Of a stretch of 64,000 nucleotides of DNA, positions 24,219 through 36,371 are shown one piece after another. Every line of letters starts with the position of its first letter. Positions within the stretch are counted from its first letter, which is position 1. Position numbers and translations under genes: made by a program. The notes beneath the pieces are model-generated. The model was not told where the DNA came from. It worked only from the letters and a program-made list of their open reading frames with translations, and did no database searches. This stretch comes from Neolentinus lepideus HHB14362 ss-1 (taxonomy: Eukaryota; Basidiomycota; Agaricomycetes; Gloeophyllales; Gloeophyllaceae): positions 62,001-126,000 of the forward strand of contig KV425551.1 of the NCBI GenBank assembly GCA_001632425.1, read 5' to 3'.

Positions 24219-27200
24219 ATGATGGCCCAACTCGGACTATCCAGCTCTCAGACCTCTTTATTGGACTCTCATACCTATACCCACGGCGACTCGGTGCCAG
24301 GTCTGGGCGGAGACGACAACGATGACCAATGGAGCGTGCGCGACACAGTCGACACCGATGATCACTCTGTGGTCGGTCCGGTCCGGAGGCGACAGACACC
24401 GGAAGGGGTAGAGCAGAGCCAGGACGATCTGACAGTGCGAGGACCCAAAATTTCTACGGATCCCAAGGAAGTCGCGAGTCCTATGGTAAACTCAAATATA
24501 GAAGCGACCACCCCAACCAGTACTGGCCCCGACCCTACCTCCGACGCTGCGAGCACACGCAGCTTGCCTCTCGTGCAAGTCACTAGCCCCCAATCCCCGA
24601 CCCGGCCGAGTACTGCCCATGCTTCTAATTCGGCCTCTTCGAGTACTACCGCAGATCCTGTGCTTTCTCCCAATCCCTCAGCCCGGATACCCCGCTCGAC
24701 AACATTGCAAGACAGACGATACCGACATCGGTCTACCGTCGATGTACGTAAACATCTCGCATGTTTCTCATTTTGTTCAGATGGATACATTCTCGTCTTT
24801 AACAGGTTCGCGCCTCCAACCGCATATCTGGTTTCTTCTCGAACTTAATACACAGACGAGACCCCATGGCTAACTCTTCTGTAAGACAAGGCACCCAAGA
24901 AGAAGCCGAGGGCTCACCAACACCGTCACGGCAACGGTCCGATCCCCCTACTCGAGCCTCGTCGCCTGCTCGGCCATCAACACCCCCTCCAACTTTGCCT
25001 CCCCCAACACTGCAGGAACTGGGGCTTTCTTTGTCATCCATCACCTCTGTTCTCTCCCCGTCTCACTTCACCACACCACCCTCCAGTGGTGCCTTCCTGG
25101 CGCCACATTACCTGCTGTTATGCCATGCACAAGGCCTTGATGTCGTTCCACTAGTTTCGCCTCCAGTACCTCAACCGTACGCGCTGGTTCGCCGGGTGAG
25201 CTTCAAAAGCGTTGTGGTTATGGAGCACCGGGGCGTGCTGGTGGCAATTGCCGGACGACGGGACGGCGTGCGGGTATATGCGTTGGAGGAAGTGAAGAAA
25301 GCTGTTGAATGGCGTATTGAGGTTGAAGTGCGTAGGGAAGCCGAGCGTAAGCGGCGAGAAGACGCAAAGCGGCATCCACCTGGATCTGCCGGGAAAGATT
25401 TGTCACGGAATCCCGCAGAAAAACACTCGAGGTTCAAACCGTCGATATCGTATTCGGGAGGTCCTGCGCCTCAGGACAAGACCGCGCGTAAGACATCAAT
25501 CGCTTCTGCCTCAGTGGTTCCTACACCTCCGCAGTCTTCCTCATCGCGGAACCAAGTCAAGAAGAGGAAGTCCAACCCACAGGTGAAACCAACACCGCAG
25601 CTTGTTCCTCAGGTTCCTGCAGGCCCGCCACCGTCATACAGCAGCTCTACGATCGATCGTCCCCGACCTAATAGAGATACTGTAACGCCAGTTCCTCTGG
25701 ATCACTCACGCGTTCGCAGGACTTCTGTGACCGACATGCTTACAGGGCCCTTGGAACGACGGGGCGCTAGTTCAGAAACTCGGCGAGGAGACACAGATAT
25801 GAAAGGCGATTGGTCTGATCCTCGTCATTCAAGCGATGATGAGGCGATTAATATCGTGTCTGCTGGAGCCAGTGGCAGCGAAGCATATGATGAACGGACA
25901 AGTGCCATGGCCAATGGAGTAGCTCCGTCCACTGCTGCCTCTAATACCAGCACTGGTCTTGCACGCGTGGACATACCGCCATTACCACCAATCCCTGGTC
26001 GAGCTTTGAGTAGTCAGGTACTAACTGCTGGCAGTCAGCGTCGTAGCCGTCCGTCAAACCTAGATCTCTCTTCAATGCGTGGCCACACGAGTGCTGGAGT
26101 ACCTCCGCCACATCCGTCACCCACCCCCACTCTCATGTCTCTTCGCCAAGCATTATCTGCAGCTCCGGGACAGTTTGGAGAACCTCCAGACTCTGCAGCC
26201 ACGATGGAGAATTTGTCTGAACCTGCATCACCTACTGGAGATGATGAGGACGGTGTGGTTGACAGGGGGACGCCTAGGGAAGAGATCACCCTTGCTCAAG
26301 CTCTTATGGAAAGCCGGATACCTGAACTCCCCCCTGTTGGCAGCCGTAGAGCTCAGCAGCCAATCCTGATCACTGCTTCACATCCTGTCGCAACAGAGGA
26401 CGATGAGCCCGCAAGTCCTCGTACTTCTGACGCCCATTCCTTTAGATCGAGTGTCAACGCACCTGATCAACCCAGTATCAGGAGGCGACGTCGATGGTCA
26501 GTTCTGGACCTCGTGCCTCATACTTCAGCGACCCCCGTTCCTGAAACAGAGGTTCAGGCCCCACTAGCCGATCTGACAACCCCCACGCCCTTGGGTAATC
26601 GTCAGAACAGTCGACTTGTGCGCTCACAGTCTTTTCGATCGCAGAGCAACACGGCCGCATCCACGTCGAACTCTTTGCGACCATCATCCTCTCCAAGCAA
26701 TAGCGTCCGTGCTGCAACGCTGCCGGCACCAGATGCAGCCTTGGCGTCTGGATCGAGTGCTCGTGCTTCCTCTAGGTTTATCTCGCGTTTCATACAAGAC
26801 GTCATGCGTCCTCGCAAGGACGAGGAATCTCAAGTTGCGGCTGGTAAGAACGCCGAATCTGACACAAAGAGGATGGCGAATGCTCACACCGCGCCTCACG
26901 CGCCTGCACCCAAACTTGAATACGTGAAGCTTCCCGGGACCAAGGGCGCATTATTGATAAAAGCAGTTGAGACAGCCAAAAAAAGGTAGGGTATATAATG
27001 AACATCTCTACTGTGTTACTAATGCACTGCGTAGCTTCCTTGCCATTCTCTGCGGAGATAATGGAGAGAAGGTGGAACTGTTTGCTGGGACATATCGTAC
27101 AGCGCTTGGGTTGTCGCGAACGTTTATACTACCTGATTCTCCTCGATCTTTGGAGCTGCAGCTGCAGGGTGATGATCTAGTGGAAGTATTCTTGGTATTC

Positions 27201-28712
27201 TCTCAGAATGTCTTTGGATTGGAACCTGCAACTGTGCGTGTTAGGGAAGTACGAATCGGACGTGCAGAGCGGCGGGCCGCTAGGCGACGAGCTCGAGAGA
27301 ACAGAATGGAAGAGTCATCGGGTGCAGATGCAGAGGCAGCTCCTGCGGCAGAAGATGACACTAACGTCAATGTCAGTATTGGTGTTCCAGTCTCTGCTTC
27401 CAATGTCGCTATCACCAGTGAAACACCTGGTGAGGCTCCTAGGTCCCCTAATCCCTTCGGTCCTCCTCCACCTCCCGAGGACTCCCAACCTCTTACCGAG
27501 CCGGCTAATCCGACCACATCAACTTCCACGGAAGAGTTGGTGGCGTTGGCGACAGCGCACATGGGACCGTACACCACTTTTCAACAGCTGTCGTTCGCCC
27601 CAAATTTCCCCCTTGCGGCCATAGCCGACGATTATACCATCCCTCCCACTTACCCGTCCTTCTTGCAGTACCGAACTGAGCATGAGCCAGAAGTTAACGG
27701 CAGCGTGAACGTCGACCTTGCGCAAGTAAACTTCTCGCCACCTGGTCTACCCGTGCCAGCCCCTACCGCACCATCCATGTGGTATTATCGGGATCCCAAA
27801 GGAATCGTTCATGGTGAGGATCGATCGGTACGCAAACTAAAGTATGCTCACGTATTTGCAGGACCTTGGAAAGCATCTTTGATGCAAGCATGGTATAAGG
27901 ACGGTCTGTTACCACCAGATCTACCTGTTCGACGTGAGGAGGACACTGAGTTCACGCTTCTGCGAGACCTACGCCTTCAGAGTGTAGACCCGGCGCATCC
28001 ATTTAGACCAACGCCACCCCCAATGAATATGCAAACTACTTCCATAGTCCAGGAGCCGTCGAAGCCCCTCTTGGCTCCCATATCACTCTTATCTCAGCCT
28101 AGACACTTTGGACCTCCCGCCCTCTTTTATTCATCCAGAGGTGGTCACAGCACTGCCATAGTTGACGCTCGAGGAAGATCGGTCCTGAAGTCTCGATTCG
28201 TTTGGACGACGGACGATGACGATGATGCATCTTCTATCTTCGGAAGGATGGGTGACGTGAAACGTCTGGAAGCATTTGATGTTAGGGACCGAGCGGTTCT
28301 AGTCGCGATGCGTCAAGGAGGCCTTGAAGCGGTCGACTTTGGTGATGCCCTGTTGAAGCCAGCGGATGAATCCAGGACGTTCCTACCCAACTTCAATCCA
28401 TCCCTGTCTGCTATCAATCGGCGAGGTCCTTTCGTATGGAGAATTGGCACTCCCATATCACCAAGTGGGTCTCCTTCTGCCCTTACAGCCGGGGGTTCGA
28501 AGCCTGGTCAGCGCGCATCTACAAAGAAGTACAGTACCGGTCCTAGCAAGTCTCCAGGTCGGACAGACTTCTCGTTTGGGCCCGATCCTGCTCCAGATAA
28601 CCAACTTCAAGACGAGGTCCTGTTTCTCGGGCGGAAGGATGACGAGCTCTATTTATGTGAAAGGAGAACTGGTTCTTTCCGGATATTACGACTCAGTCCG
28701 ACTAATGCATGA
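24219..28712 (+). CDS. Large protein with CNH-like region and GYF domain
   Basis: Exons 24219-24743, 24806-26985, 27035-27813 and 27862-28712 join exactly to 1444 aa. After a disordered N-terminus comes a region with the style of a citron-homology (CNH) propeller: VRRVSFKSVVVMEHRGVLVA then DGVRVYALEEVKKA. A Ser/Pro/Thr-rich linker of about 500 residues follows, then a second propeller-like piece (FLAILCGDNGEKVELF; EVFLVFSQNVFGLEP). Near 27777-27940 lies a GYF domain: MWYYRDPKGIVHG joined to GPWKASLMQAWYKDG and LPPDLPVRR. GYF domains bind Pro-rich peptides, often in mRNA decay or splicing contexts. The C-terminus has more beta-like repeats. The 48-nt intron 27814-27861 splits the GYF core and has no stop. 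The GYF call is firm; the CNH call is tentative. Start could also be the adjacent Met at 24222. Confidence 0.82.
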
Positions 28713-28899
28713 ACATCATGTCGCTCTCTAGTTTTATGTGCCTAATTCTGCTGTATTTCTCGCATTTACAATCACTGTCGGACCTTAAGGGATCCCTCGC
28801 AATTTTTATCACTACAATTATGATGCTCTTATCGGTATGCATATACGCAGCTAGATGCTATCATCACATTGGCCCTCTCATAGATGTGGTTACACAGCT

Positions 28900-31659
28900 C
28901 TACAGCTTTGCGACATATTGACGCAGTTGAGTCTTCAGGATTTTACCCGTCGATGTTTTCTGAGGGTGTTGGGCTGCCCTTAGTATGTGCTCGAGATAGA
29001 ATCAGACGTGACTCACCGGCAGCTCCGGCACCACCTCCACCCATTCCGGGCAAGCGAAACCAGGCAGACGACCCTTGGCATGTCGCTTGAGGTCTTCGGC
29101 GAACTTGTTGTGCTTCATTGCCCACCGTCTAATAGCTTCCTCGCGGAGAACGACAAACGCCATAGGCCGCTCCCCCCATTTCGGATGGGGACGAGCGACC
29201 ACCGATACTTCCAACACGTCTTCATGCTCAGCAAGTTCTTCGAAGGCAGTTATTCAACAATTCGTCCACCGACAATCAAATCAGCTTTTCCGCTTACCTT
29301 GCTCTATAGCGACACTGGATGCATTCTAGGAGAAAAAGTCGATTCGCGTATAAATCAAATTAGTTCGTGAAAGGCTGCGAACCTCTCCGCCAGAAATAAT
29401 GATGTCTTTACTCCTGTCGACGATTCCTATAGATCCATCAGGGTACCACACAGCGAGGTCGCCCGAGTGGAAGTGGTGTCCTTGGAACGCTTTCCGAGTT
29501 GCGTCCGGATCTCGGAAATACTGTTCACAGGTGAGTAACTACCGGCCGAGATCTGTCAAGGTTCACTAACCTCCTTCATCACTAGACTCTTAAGTCAGCC
29601 CATGCGAAAGGGTGCCAAAAATTATCTTACCTATGTTTCCTCTCGTAATAACCTCACCAATGGTCTTGCCATCCTTAGGTACGTCTCTCAACGCATTGAC
29701 ACTGTCTTCTTCCGCAGTGTACACGACGCGAGCCTGTTGGGCAGTGGCGAAGCTGTGTCCTTGACGAGCACAAAGCTTCGAGCGTTCATTATGCGAGAGG
29801 AGTCGCCAAGATGGTTGGAAATAATTGCGGGTAAACGGGCCTAGCGTCTTGAATGTTCGAGTATAGATGCTGAACGTTAAAACCAATGCCTAGAAGTCAG
29901 GATGTCCTTACCTCACTATTGATCTTCAGTACAGGAGCTAATTATGTCAATGAAGTTGCAACTTACGTCAACCCGTACACGTGCACCGATTGTATGCCCC
30001 TCTTCTCGAGTTCGCCAATCAAATGCGCTGTCGGCGCCGACCCCGCAATAATAGCGAACACCGGTCGATCCAGCGTCTTTGCTTCCGGTGCGTTCACCAA
30101 ACCAATCTGCCAAAGGGAATATTGAGCTAAGTGTGCATGCCGCCTGAGCCGCTACCACCTACCTGCACTGTAGGGGCCCCGCAGTAATGTGAGACGTTGG
30201 AATTGAGGAGGTGGTTCCAAATGTGGGGATAGGACACAGTGCGAAGGGTGATCTGGAGTTGCGTTTTGATTAGAGGAAGGGCTGGGGCTGGCTTTGAAGT
30301 AGGGATCGTACCTGGCACGCGAAGGCGAAAGTGATTGCCCAAGGGTAAGTCCATCCGGCAGCATGGAACATGGGCAGAATCCTAATAAAGTCAGTTTGCA
30401 GTTCTTGGGATGCGCAGGTAGCAAACACACCATAAGTAGGTGGATTCTGGATTCATCCTAGTACTCATCCTAAGCAGGACAATGTCGACTACGCTTAAAT
30501 CAAACTTCACCTTGTCTCAAATGCGTTCGCAATAGCCGCCAAGTAACTACCTAGAAGAAACATCTCGTATCCGTAAGTAATTGTTTGTGCAGCATGAACC
30601 ATACGCACTTCTCAGCGTTGTGATCACACCTTTAGGCTGGGCTCAACGAATTAATGCAATGATCGCAGTAAACCGGGACTTGAGAGGCGCTACATACCCT
30701 GCCCGTAGTGCCTGACCTTCACATAACCTGTCAACTTCGGCATTGCAAGTAGAACTTCGGAACACGCACGTATAGCATAGGCAAGCGCCAACATCTTCAT
30801 TTGCCTCCGCCTCCAAACCGTGCCAGCCTTTTTCCTGGCTGAACCTACGTCCGCTGCTCAGGAACTCCTCATACGGATCCCCTGCTCGCCCAGTGTCCTG
30901 GCTGACGATTACCGGCACCTTGGAGCCTTTGACGAGGTGAGTATATTCATGGTCTACTAGAATAATCTTGGAGACACTGTGGTTGAGGATGTAGTCCACT
31001 TCTGGCTTGGTGAGGCGGATGTTAATGGGGGTGACTATCGCTCGGGCGGCCAGAACGCCATGGTGTATATCTACAGTGAAGGTGAGAATGTACGGGACTA
31101 TCAGGGTTAATCATGACACAACCTGCTATTAAAGGACTTCTTGATTATCAACCTAATGTCTAGCTAGGAGACCTGACACAAGGCACTTACCAGTTAGGTG
31201 CGATCACAGCTACGCGATCTCCAGGCCGTATGCCGGCTTGAATGAGAGCATAAGCAAGATTCTGTATGCGTTGCGCCCTTTTCACTACTTCAATAACGAG
31301 ATAAAATCGGGATAGGAGAGATCCTGGTGCTCACCAGACGGCGTAAGTGTAATAGACGGGCCGCTCTACATCCGGATGTGCGAGCGCGATCTTGTCCGGA
31401 TAGATTTGAGCAGCCCTTAACACAAAATCCAGCGGGTTCTGGCGGTGACCGGTTTCAGTCAGAGACTAGCTAAGTACTAACAGTAACAACCTACAAGGGG
31501 ATGTATATGGACCGGTAGACCCTCTGGAGGCTTCAGTCTATATAGCGCATTGGGAGGTGGAACGCTCTCTGGAGTAGGACTGAAAGAAATAATTCCAGCT
31601 GTAAAGAAGTCAGCTGTGGATTAGACTAGTAGGAGTGCTCAGAACATACGAAAGGCCAT
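28900..31659 (-). CDS. AMP-dependent acyl-CoA synthetase with PTS1-like end
   Basis: A member of the adenylate-forming (ANL) superfamily, closest in style to medium-chain fatty acyl-CoA or acyl-activating ligases: acid + ATP + CoA gives acyl-CoA + AMP + PPi. The signature YTSGTTGRPKGV is assembled from three exons near 30620-30790. Also seen are NPLDFVLRAAQIYPDK, LIQAGIRPGDRVAVIAPN, FHSGDLAVWYPDGSI, GIVDRSKDIIISGGE, HPKWGERPMAFVV and the C-terminal catalytic-Lys motif KTSTGKILK. More than ten introns break the gene. The chain ends VAKL; the last three residues AKL fit a type 1 peroxisomal targeting signal, so it probably works in peroxisomal fatty-acid activation. The first exon is tiny (ATGGCCTTTC), so the start is less sure than the rest. 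Confidence 0.87.
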
Positions 31660-31994
31660 GATAGAGGTCGTGATAGATGGGGAGGGACAGGCGTTGAGGG
31701 CATTGTTGCACAGGTGACTATTCATACCCCGCATCTCTGCCCTTCCCCGCTTTCAATCTCAGATCCAGGCCTCACGTGATAATCTGAATCCCTTCCACTG
31801 AAATTTGTCTAGGTCACGCTACCATACAATAATTACAATTTACAACAGAATACAGTTTCCAATCGCACCTCCAGCAAGGGGTATACCATCGTAGATATCA
31901 TCACAGTAGAGGGCTCTTTAGAGTGCAGAGCCCAAAACCTTCATAGCAAGTGCTCGTAAAATCTGCCAGTGGATTATCAGCCATTTGACTCTAG
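31660..31994. promoter_or_regulatory. Promoter region of the acyl-CoA synthetase, with E-box
   Basis: 335 bp between two minus-strand genes. It carries a CACGTG palindrome at 31773-31778, about 115 bp before the synthetase start, the type of site bound by bHLH regulators. Seen in sequence; function inferred. Confidence 0.4.
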
Positions 31995-32781
31995 CTAGAG
32001 AAAGTCGCGGAAACGGCGTACCTCCGCCTTTTGATTGCCTCCCAGTTGACTGAACACGGCAGCCACGCTCTTGCCCTTTGCGTCTCTGATAGCGCCCAGG
32101 CGGTTACCCGCGACGCCCCCAAGTAGAAGCCCGGGGATATTAGCAATGATGAACCCTATTCCCGCTCCAGAAACTGCACCCAGATATGTCCACCACGGTA
32201 CCCGTCGCTCTACTTCTGGGCGCAGAAGCTATGCAAGAACATTGGTTTGGATACATGGTTCGTATGTGTGACCATTGCTTACCTCTTCAAAGACGTCCGT
32301 GAACACACCCTCCGCATCTGGCCTCTGTCCTGGCGGTGGAGTGCCGGCTTCGCCAGCGCCGGCGCCAGCAGCACTGGCGAACATGTTGGCAAATTGGGAA
32401 AAGAAATTGGATGAAGCATTGGGATCCTGACTTCTTCTGGATTGCGAGACATACAGAGAGTCGTATTCTCTCCGACGGGTGGGGTCTGACAGAACATAAT
32501 ATGCATCTGCGACCGCCTACAGAGGGGTTAGAGGTACTAAGATCAGCAAAGACGACAATGATGTATCTGACCTGAAATTTCTCCGTGGCCTGCTTCTTCT
32601 CTGCAGGGGTTGCCTTGGTCAATCTATCGGGATGCGTCCTACAAACAAGTTGTTGCATCAGATACGGCAGAATACAAGATACGTACTTCAACGACTCCTT
32701 CTTATAAGCCTGCCTGATCTCTTCTGTGGATGACTTCTGAGATACGCCCAGGATAGCGTAGTAGTCGGGAAACGAGGACAT
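31995..32781 (-). CDS. J-domain (DnaJ/Hsp40) protein with hydrophobic C-terminal region
   Basis: Co-chaperone expected to stimulate Hsp70 ATPase. The J domain fills the N-terminus: YYAILGVSQKSSTEEIRQAY, then ESLK joined through an intron to THPDRLTKATPAEKK with the invariant HPD, then AYYVLSDPTRRREYDSLY. A Phe/Ala/Gly stretch (SQFANMFASAAGAGAGEAG) links to a C-terminal part with a Gly-rich hydrophobic segment (IGFIIANIPGLLLGGVAG) that could insert in a membrane. There is no zinc-finger or canonical client domain, so this is a class C J protein. The start is the Met just before SSFPDYYAIL; frames upstream are rejected. Confidence 0.87.
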
Positions 32782-33039
32782 AGCGGTAGGAGCAAGTTGC
32801 GTGTTGCCACCCGTCTCAGACGTGCACATATATAGCTTGACGTCACTGCGCAGCGCGTGGTGGCTGTGTACCTCACATGACACGTCATGTGCACAGAGGC
32901 AACCGTGACTAGTAAAACAATGCTATGCTAAAGAACTAGCATGTACAAGTACATATGTCGAGAGCACATGGGAGCAGGCAAGAGAAAATGACGAAGCAAC
33001 ACAAAAAATAACAAATGCATACATTGTAAAACATTTAGA

Positions 33040-35860
33040 CTACCTAGAACTGTCCCCAGTGTCCATAAATGAGGGCGCCGGTCGGGGGTCCTCAAATGCA
33101 CCAGGTCTGAAACTATCTTGTCCGTTCGCGCTCTCCCGTATCCTCGGCTCGCTGATCAGCAAACGCGGTCTTGGGGGCAAGCCGACCGCGCCCCTTCGCC
33201 TGGTCGGGCCCTTGCCCTCCACGACGGCACCTGTTGGCATGAACATCGGCGGAGGCGGGCGGGAATATGGTGTTGACGAAGAGCTGGAGGATATGTCAGG
33301 TGTGGCGAACGTCACAGTCCGCGGAAGCGGTGGATTCGCAGTTTCGTTTTCGGAATTAGCGGGACGTGATAACGGGCCGAGGATGCTCGGTACCACAGCT
33401 TGCAGAGATGTCGAAAGTTCCCGGCGAGTCACTATCTCGGCTTCCAGTTCCTCGGAGCCTCCTGACTCGATGCTGCTCAGACCTGAAGTTGACACCGGTG
33501 ATACGCCAAGTCCAGGCACTGTGAGATCTACAGGAGTTTTACATTAGTCAATGAACGTTGCTATTGGATAGGATACTTACTGCCAATGAAAGACGTAACA
33601 TCATACTGCGTTCCATGGGAATCAAACTTGTTTGCCCCTAGGTCAGTGACAGTATTCGTACTGTCAATGCTGGTTCCTCGGGTTGTCGAAGGGAACGACA
33701 GCTGCTGTCTGCGCGACTCTATCGCGGCGGGCATCTGCGGCGGCACCAAGTCAGTCGGTACCTCTTCAGAAATGCTAGCAGGGCGAGCTCGCGGCGTCCT
33801 ATTCCCATCGTCGTCTTGATCCTGCCATGGTGGCACGGGGAACTTGCTCAAGGAGAACTCGCTCCGGAGGGAAGCTGATTCAGGACTTATTTTATCCTTA
33901 GTTTCGGTGCTGAACTCAGATTGCATGGTGTTACGCGGCGAGAACAGCCGCAGTTGCGCGATGCTCCTGTCAAGCTCTTGCTGTTGGCGCAGTAATGCAG
34001 AGATTCCGGAGGACCGTTGCGACTCAATGATGCTGGTAGGCCGGAAGGATGGCTCGACCATCAACGTGTCGGGCATGTTATTGTTGAGACCATAAATAGG
34101 CGACGGAGCCGGTGGAAGGCTTTGCGGTGAAGGTGAGCGTTGCACGGAGGGAGCACCGTAATATGATGGCATTGTCGGAGCCATCGAGGGTCTTGGAGAC
34201 GGAGTCCTTTCCCTGCTCGCCTGAGGCTGCACATTTGAGTCCGGTCTGCTTATATCTTCCCTATCAACGAGACCGGGAGTAGCCACGGCTACAGGATCTC
34301 CAGGTTCGTCATCCGGAGCGCGATATCCGCTGCCGAGGACGCTACCCAGTCGGCCGCTGCCCTGCATCACCGAACTGTAAACAGGATCCATCCACTTTGC
34401 ACTCTGCTTCGGTTCAACCATACTCTCGTCACCATCTGGACTCCTCACTGAAGCGCCAGCGTAGGGAGAGGCAATACTCTGAGCGTACCCTTTCTCTGAT
34501 TCATTTCTGTCCCATAGCTGATCTTGGTCCCTGTCAGACTGAACACGCAGTCTGCTCAGGGACACACGGCTGCGAGCCATCAGCCACGACGACATACGAG
34601 AAGCAGTGGATTGGCGTGAAACTTGAGGACGCCCATTGTCTGCTACCGGACCATCTTCAACGAGAACAGCAGATGAAGACGGTGTCGACACTATTGGAGG
34701 ACTAACGTGGAACGTAGAGCCCCGAGGGTTGATACCCGCGATCGTAGGAAGGCCACGGAAATCTGAGATAGGACGACCGCGCGAACTTCTCGAGCGAGAA
34801 TAAGCGGGGGGAGTTGGCGGGTGATGCATGAACGTCGACACGAGCATGTAAAGCATGAGGATGTAGAGTTCCAGGGCTTGAAGGAATCGACCCAAGACGG
34901 TTTCTGAAAAAGCAACTGCGAGAATGTTAGCCACCTTCATGCGACATACCACTCATACTTACAGCAGAGGAGATCAGCGGCACCAATTGCAAGGTTAATG
35001 CCCAAAGCCACCATAACTACGAGGTAGTGGCAAAGAACCCGCCAACGAGTTTCATCGGGAGACAGCCATGCGTTCAACAATAATTTGGAGAGGAAGAGGG
35101 CAGAACCGACAATCTCCATTGTGCCGTCGGCATCGTAGACGGGTCCAAAGGTTGAGAACATGGTGACGATACGCCAAATCATTTGGAGGATAGGGATGGT
35201 GACCGTCACGCCCAGGAGGCCCCATTTCAGAATCATCCCAATAAGCCCCCATTGATACCAGCTACCGCTGTGAAGTGTCACGTCGGAGTTCATATGAATG
35301 AAATTGGGTCGATGACCCTCAGAAGCAGACGGCGCAGTTCCCTCGCCGCGCGGACGCTCGGCGACGAAAGCCCAGAAGAACATGAACCTGAGACCGACGG
35401 AGATTGAGAACAGAATCTCTCGAGCGACTACGATTGATGTCACAGCTTGCAATTTGATTCTGAACGTATTGATGTTATTGTTGATACCATTCAGGAGGTT
35501 TGCCAGGTCCAGTATGGCCGCTAAAAATCCAATGACGGCGGACGCGATGACATAGGCAGAAACTCTACGCACGATCAGAGCAATTAGGTTCAGTGAACGA
35601 GAAAGATAGCCTGGTCATACTCACAGATGCAGCCGGCGCGAAATAGTAAGAAAGGTCACGACCGCAAATGCCAGGATTCCAACTGAAAAGAACGGGATTT
35701 CCGCAAGGACAGTGTTGAGCTGGCCGAGCGCTAAGTATCGTGTCAAAGAATACATGAGACTACTACAGCTTACGGTTTTGTCATTAGTGAGGGCGAAGGT
35801 GGTAGGGGCACTGTATGTTCTGGCAGCGATGGTTGTTCCAGACACTAGTGGTGGCGGCAT
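33040..35860 (-). CDS. Polytopic membrane protein with long Ser/Pro-rich tail
   Basis: The N-terminal 300 residues or so hold six or seven hydrophobic segments, among them FFSVGILAFAVVTFLTI, VIASAVIGFLAAILDLANLL, the REILFSISVGLRFMFFWAFV segment, WGLLGVTVTIPILQMIW, LVVMVALGINLAIGAADLL and LYILMLYMLVSTF. Then comes a hydrophilic tail of more than 500 residues rich in Ser, Pro, Arg and Asp, with many possible phosphorylation sites (SRSRSSRG, RERTPSPRPS). The start MPPPLVSG is followed by a 50-60 nt intron ending just before LNTVLAEIP. The shape resembles fungal receptor-like proteins, but I see no known signature. Orphan, probably plasma membrane, function unknown. Confidence 0.75.
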
Positions 35861-36371
35861 AGTTAAATGAATAAGTGATGGGGTGGACTTCGAAGCATGC
35901 GCTCAGACTCTTGGGACCACGGAACAAAGAAATCAGTAGAAACCAGCGACGCCAGAGAAGGTGTGTTGGGCGAGCAGGAACCAGGCTCGAGAGACCGAGA
36001 TACAATCCCAGAAGAAAGAGAAAAACAAAAGAGCGACAAGAGCTGGACACGCGACTAGAAGTATGCTTCTAAGACGCGCCCTGCGCTCCAGAGCTATAAG
36101 AAAGCGAAGGCAAAGAGTCGACGCCCGGCGCAGATAGATGGAATACCTTGACAACGCATAACATACTCTCATTTCGGTATCCCGATCATTAAAGCTTCGG
36201 ACCAGATCCCAATCGTGGAAGCACTTCTAATATCGGCCACTACCGCGGTTCTAGATCAGCCTGGTCAGCTTCGTGGTAACCAACTGTTACATCATTTTCT
36301 CCCACGCATCAACATTGACTGAAGACCAGCCACAAAACAAAGTTGATAACAAGTCCGAGTGAATAGCCGTA
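35861..36371. other. Intergenic between membrane-protein and LIM genes
   Basis: 511 bp between two minus-strand genes. Two hydrophobic minus-strand frames (35784-36050 and 35933-36172) overlap each other and the 5' end of the membrane gene; they lack family resemblance and are not called. Confidence 0.4.

Noticed and set aside
24362..24790. 142-codon minus-strand ORF
   Set aside because: Antisense to the disordered first exon of the CNH/GYF gene.
35784..36172. Two hydrophobic minus-strand ORFs upstream of the membrane-protein gene
   Set aside because: They overlap each other in different frames, contain no recognisable motif and one runs into the real first exon in another frame.
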